Virus record (IMG/VR): IMGVR_UViG_3300045051_001003
Span: 1 to 31,071 of that record
DNA length: 31,071 bases
DNA from: a virus
Reading direction: 5' to 3' (one strand)
A program made the translations under genes and the position numbers. Within the stretch, counting starts at the first letter, position 1, and every line of letters starts with the position of its first letter. Below, piece after piece: positions 30,157 through 31,071 of the stretch. Below the pieces are notes generated by a model. The model made no database searches. It worked only from the letters and a program-made list of their open reading frames with translations, and was not told the origin of the DNA.

Positions 30157-30983
30157 TTAAAATTTCCTTCATAAATACTATGAATAATAAATGCTATTTG
30201 TGTCAAGTATAATTTTTTTAATTCTATGTTTTTTCTTCTTGAATTTCGTCTTTTTTCTATCATTTCCTGAGTAACAATTTGTCCTTTATGAGATTCTTTT
30301 AATTTTTTAAGAGTTTCTTCTGAATAAACATTAGTTAGTCCTTTATTCCAAGGTTCTTTCTTTTTATTACTTTCTCTTAATTTTTGTTTTGTTTCTTCTC
30401 TACAAGATATTCCTTTATTCCAAGCTTTTTGTCCTTTATGAGAAATCCCTAGATTTTTTCTATGTTCTTCAGTAAAAGGTAATCTATTTTTAGCAGCCTC
30501 ACTTTGTTTTTTTCTTGTCTCTTCTGTTCTTTTTTTACCTTTTAAGCTTAATGTTCTTTTACTAATAGTTTCTTGGGATTGTTTTTTACCTTTTTTTCCT
30601 TTTTGTTTTTTACTCATTTTATCTTTTGTAGATTGCTTATGATTAAACCCTAATAAAGTCCTCCCATCCTTAGTTAAATTATATCCATATATTTCATCAT
30701 GATTAATACCATCTGCTCCAAAACTTCTATAAAAATATATGCATTCTGTTTCGGCTTCATTTAATAATAATTCTAATTCTTCTTTTGAATCAGCTTCTAA
30801 AATTCCAAGTATTCTTTTTTTAAAGAATTGCTTACCATAATGTTTAATTGAATTTTTCAGTCTTAAACCTGAACCTAAATAATTAATAGAATCTTTAGGT
30901 AAACCAAATTTTTGTCCAACATAAACTTTATTTGTTTGTTGATTCAAAGTAATGTAAATATAACCGTAGAATTTTTGATTCAT
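30153..30983 (-). CDS. GIY-YIG homing endonuclease with NUMOD3-like repeats
   Basis: A 276-residue protein. The GIY-YIG core is at the N-terminus: GYIYITLN (7-14), VYVGQKFG (20-27) and a following L-G-S-G-x-R region with the helix EAETECIYFYR carrying the catalytic-type Glu. From about residue 115 come repeated basic helix-loop elements (HKQSTKDKMSKKQKGKKG, EHRKNLGISHKGQKAWNKG, EETLKKLKESHKGQ), the NUMOD3 DNA-binding repeats of SegA/I-TevI-like enzymes. It is complete. GAGG lies nine bases before the ATG. It may be a free-standing mobile gene placed at the head of the minus-strand operon. Confidence 0.88.
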   Translation of the reverse strand: MNQKFYGYIYITLNQQTNKVYVGQKFGLPKDSINYLGSGLRLKNSIKHYGKQFFKKRILGILEADSKEELELLLNEAETECIYFYRSFGADGINHDEIYGYNLTKDGRTLLGFNHKQSTKDKMSKKQKGKKGKKQSQETISKRTLSLKGKKRTEETRKKQSEAAKNRLPFTEEHRKNLGISHKGQKAWNKGISCREETKQKLRESNKKKEPWNKGLTNVYSEETLKKLKESHKGQIVTQEMIEKRRNSRRKNIELKKLYLTQIAFIIHSIYEGNFK

Positions 30984-31024
30984 ATAAATTACCTCACATA
31001 TAATTTATAATCTTGTGGAAGTTA

Positions 31025-31047
31025 GATTATTGATGTGAGCAATAATC
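31025..31047. repeat. Perfect 8-bp inverted repeat near the right edge
   Basis: GATTATTG (31025-31032) and CAATAATC (31040-31047) are separated by seven bases. It lies about 42 bp upstream of the GIY-YIG gene start. No T-run follows on either strand, so it is not an obvious terminator. It may be an operator for the minus-strand operon or part of a structured RNA cut by the window edge. Confidence 0.55.
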
Positions 31048-31071
31048 AAAGGAGCAACCCTCTGTCTTTCC

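Noticed and set aside
31013-31071. Possible tRNA gene at the right edge
   Set aside because: The stem of the inverted repeat is too long for a D-arm, no CCA-like acceptor pairing or T-arm could be fitted, and the candidate is too short on either strand.

Overview
The window is part of a strongly AT-rich, gene-dense tailed double-stranded DNA bacteriophage genome (or an integrated or metagenomic copy of one). The evidence is a TerL-type terminase next to a full phage replication set, a phage sigma factor, two homing endonucleases and many tiny overlapping genes. The standard bacterial code is used (TAA, TAG and TGA all act as stops). Shine-Dalgarno sequences are strong and GTG/TTG starts are frequent, often as GTGA or TTGA overlaps. 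The host cannot be named. A B12-type (class II) ribonucleotide reductase and a bacterial 2[4Fe-4S] ferredoxin point to an anaerobic or microaerobic host. A signal-peptide lytic transglycosylase would suit a diderm host, and the TTGACA/TATAAT promoters argue against Bacteroidota.

Layout: (1) 1-4.5 kb, plus strand: the end of a family A DNA polymerase, a bacterial-type beta clamp, an HNH-AP2 homing endonuclease, a metallo-beta-lactamase-fold hydrolase coupled to a ferredoxin, small genes, a MazG-like pyrophosphohydrolase and a DUF1599-type protein. (2) 4.5-15 kb, plus: class II ribonucleotide reductase, RecA-like recombinase with an apparent zinc site, two PD-(D/E)XK-type nucleases around a DNA methyltransferase, a zinc ribbon protein, a DnaC-like loader with a broken P-loop, a tandem repeat with dyad symmetry, DnaB helicase, a second methyltransferase and a DnaG-like primase. 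(3) 15-19.7 kb, plus: KTSC protein, two unknowns, a tubulin/FtsZ-family GTPase followed by a possible ribbon-helix-helix protein, an SF2 helicase, a sigma-70 family factor and a second ribbon-helix-helix protein. (4) 19.7-23 kb, plus: rmlC, rmlB, a third methyltransferase and a glycosyltransferase, all overlapping. (5) 23-25 kb: terminase large subunit. (6) 25-31 kb: mostly minus-strand accessory genes (lytic transglycosylase, membrane proteins, Cys-rich microproteins, GIY-YIG endonuclease) with their own host-like promoters. No portal, capsid or tail genes are in the window.

Together the plus-strand genes form a nearly self-sufficient replication, recombination and nucleotide-supply program running into packaging. 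The phage sigma factor probably switches transcription to genes outside the window. The most unusual elements are the tubulin-like GTPase with its possible DNA-binding neighbour, the sugar-nucleotide/methyltransferase/glycosyltransferase cassette, the hydrolase-ferredoxin pair, the loader without a P-loop lysine, and two matching minus-strand promoters that place the transcription start at the ATG.
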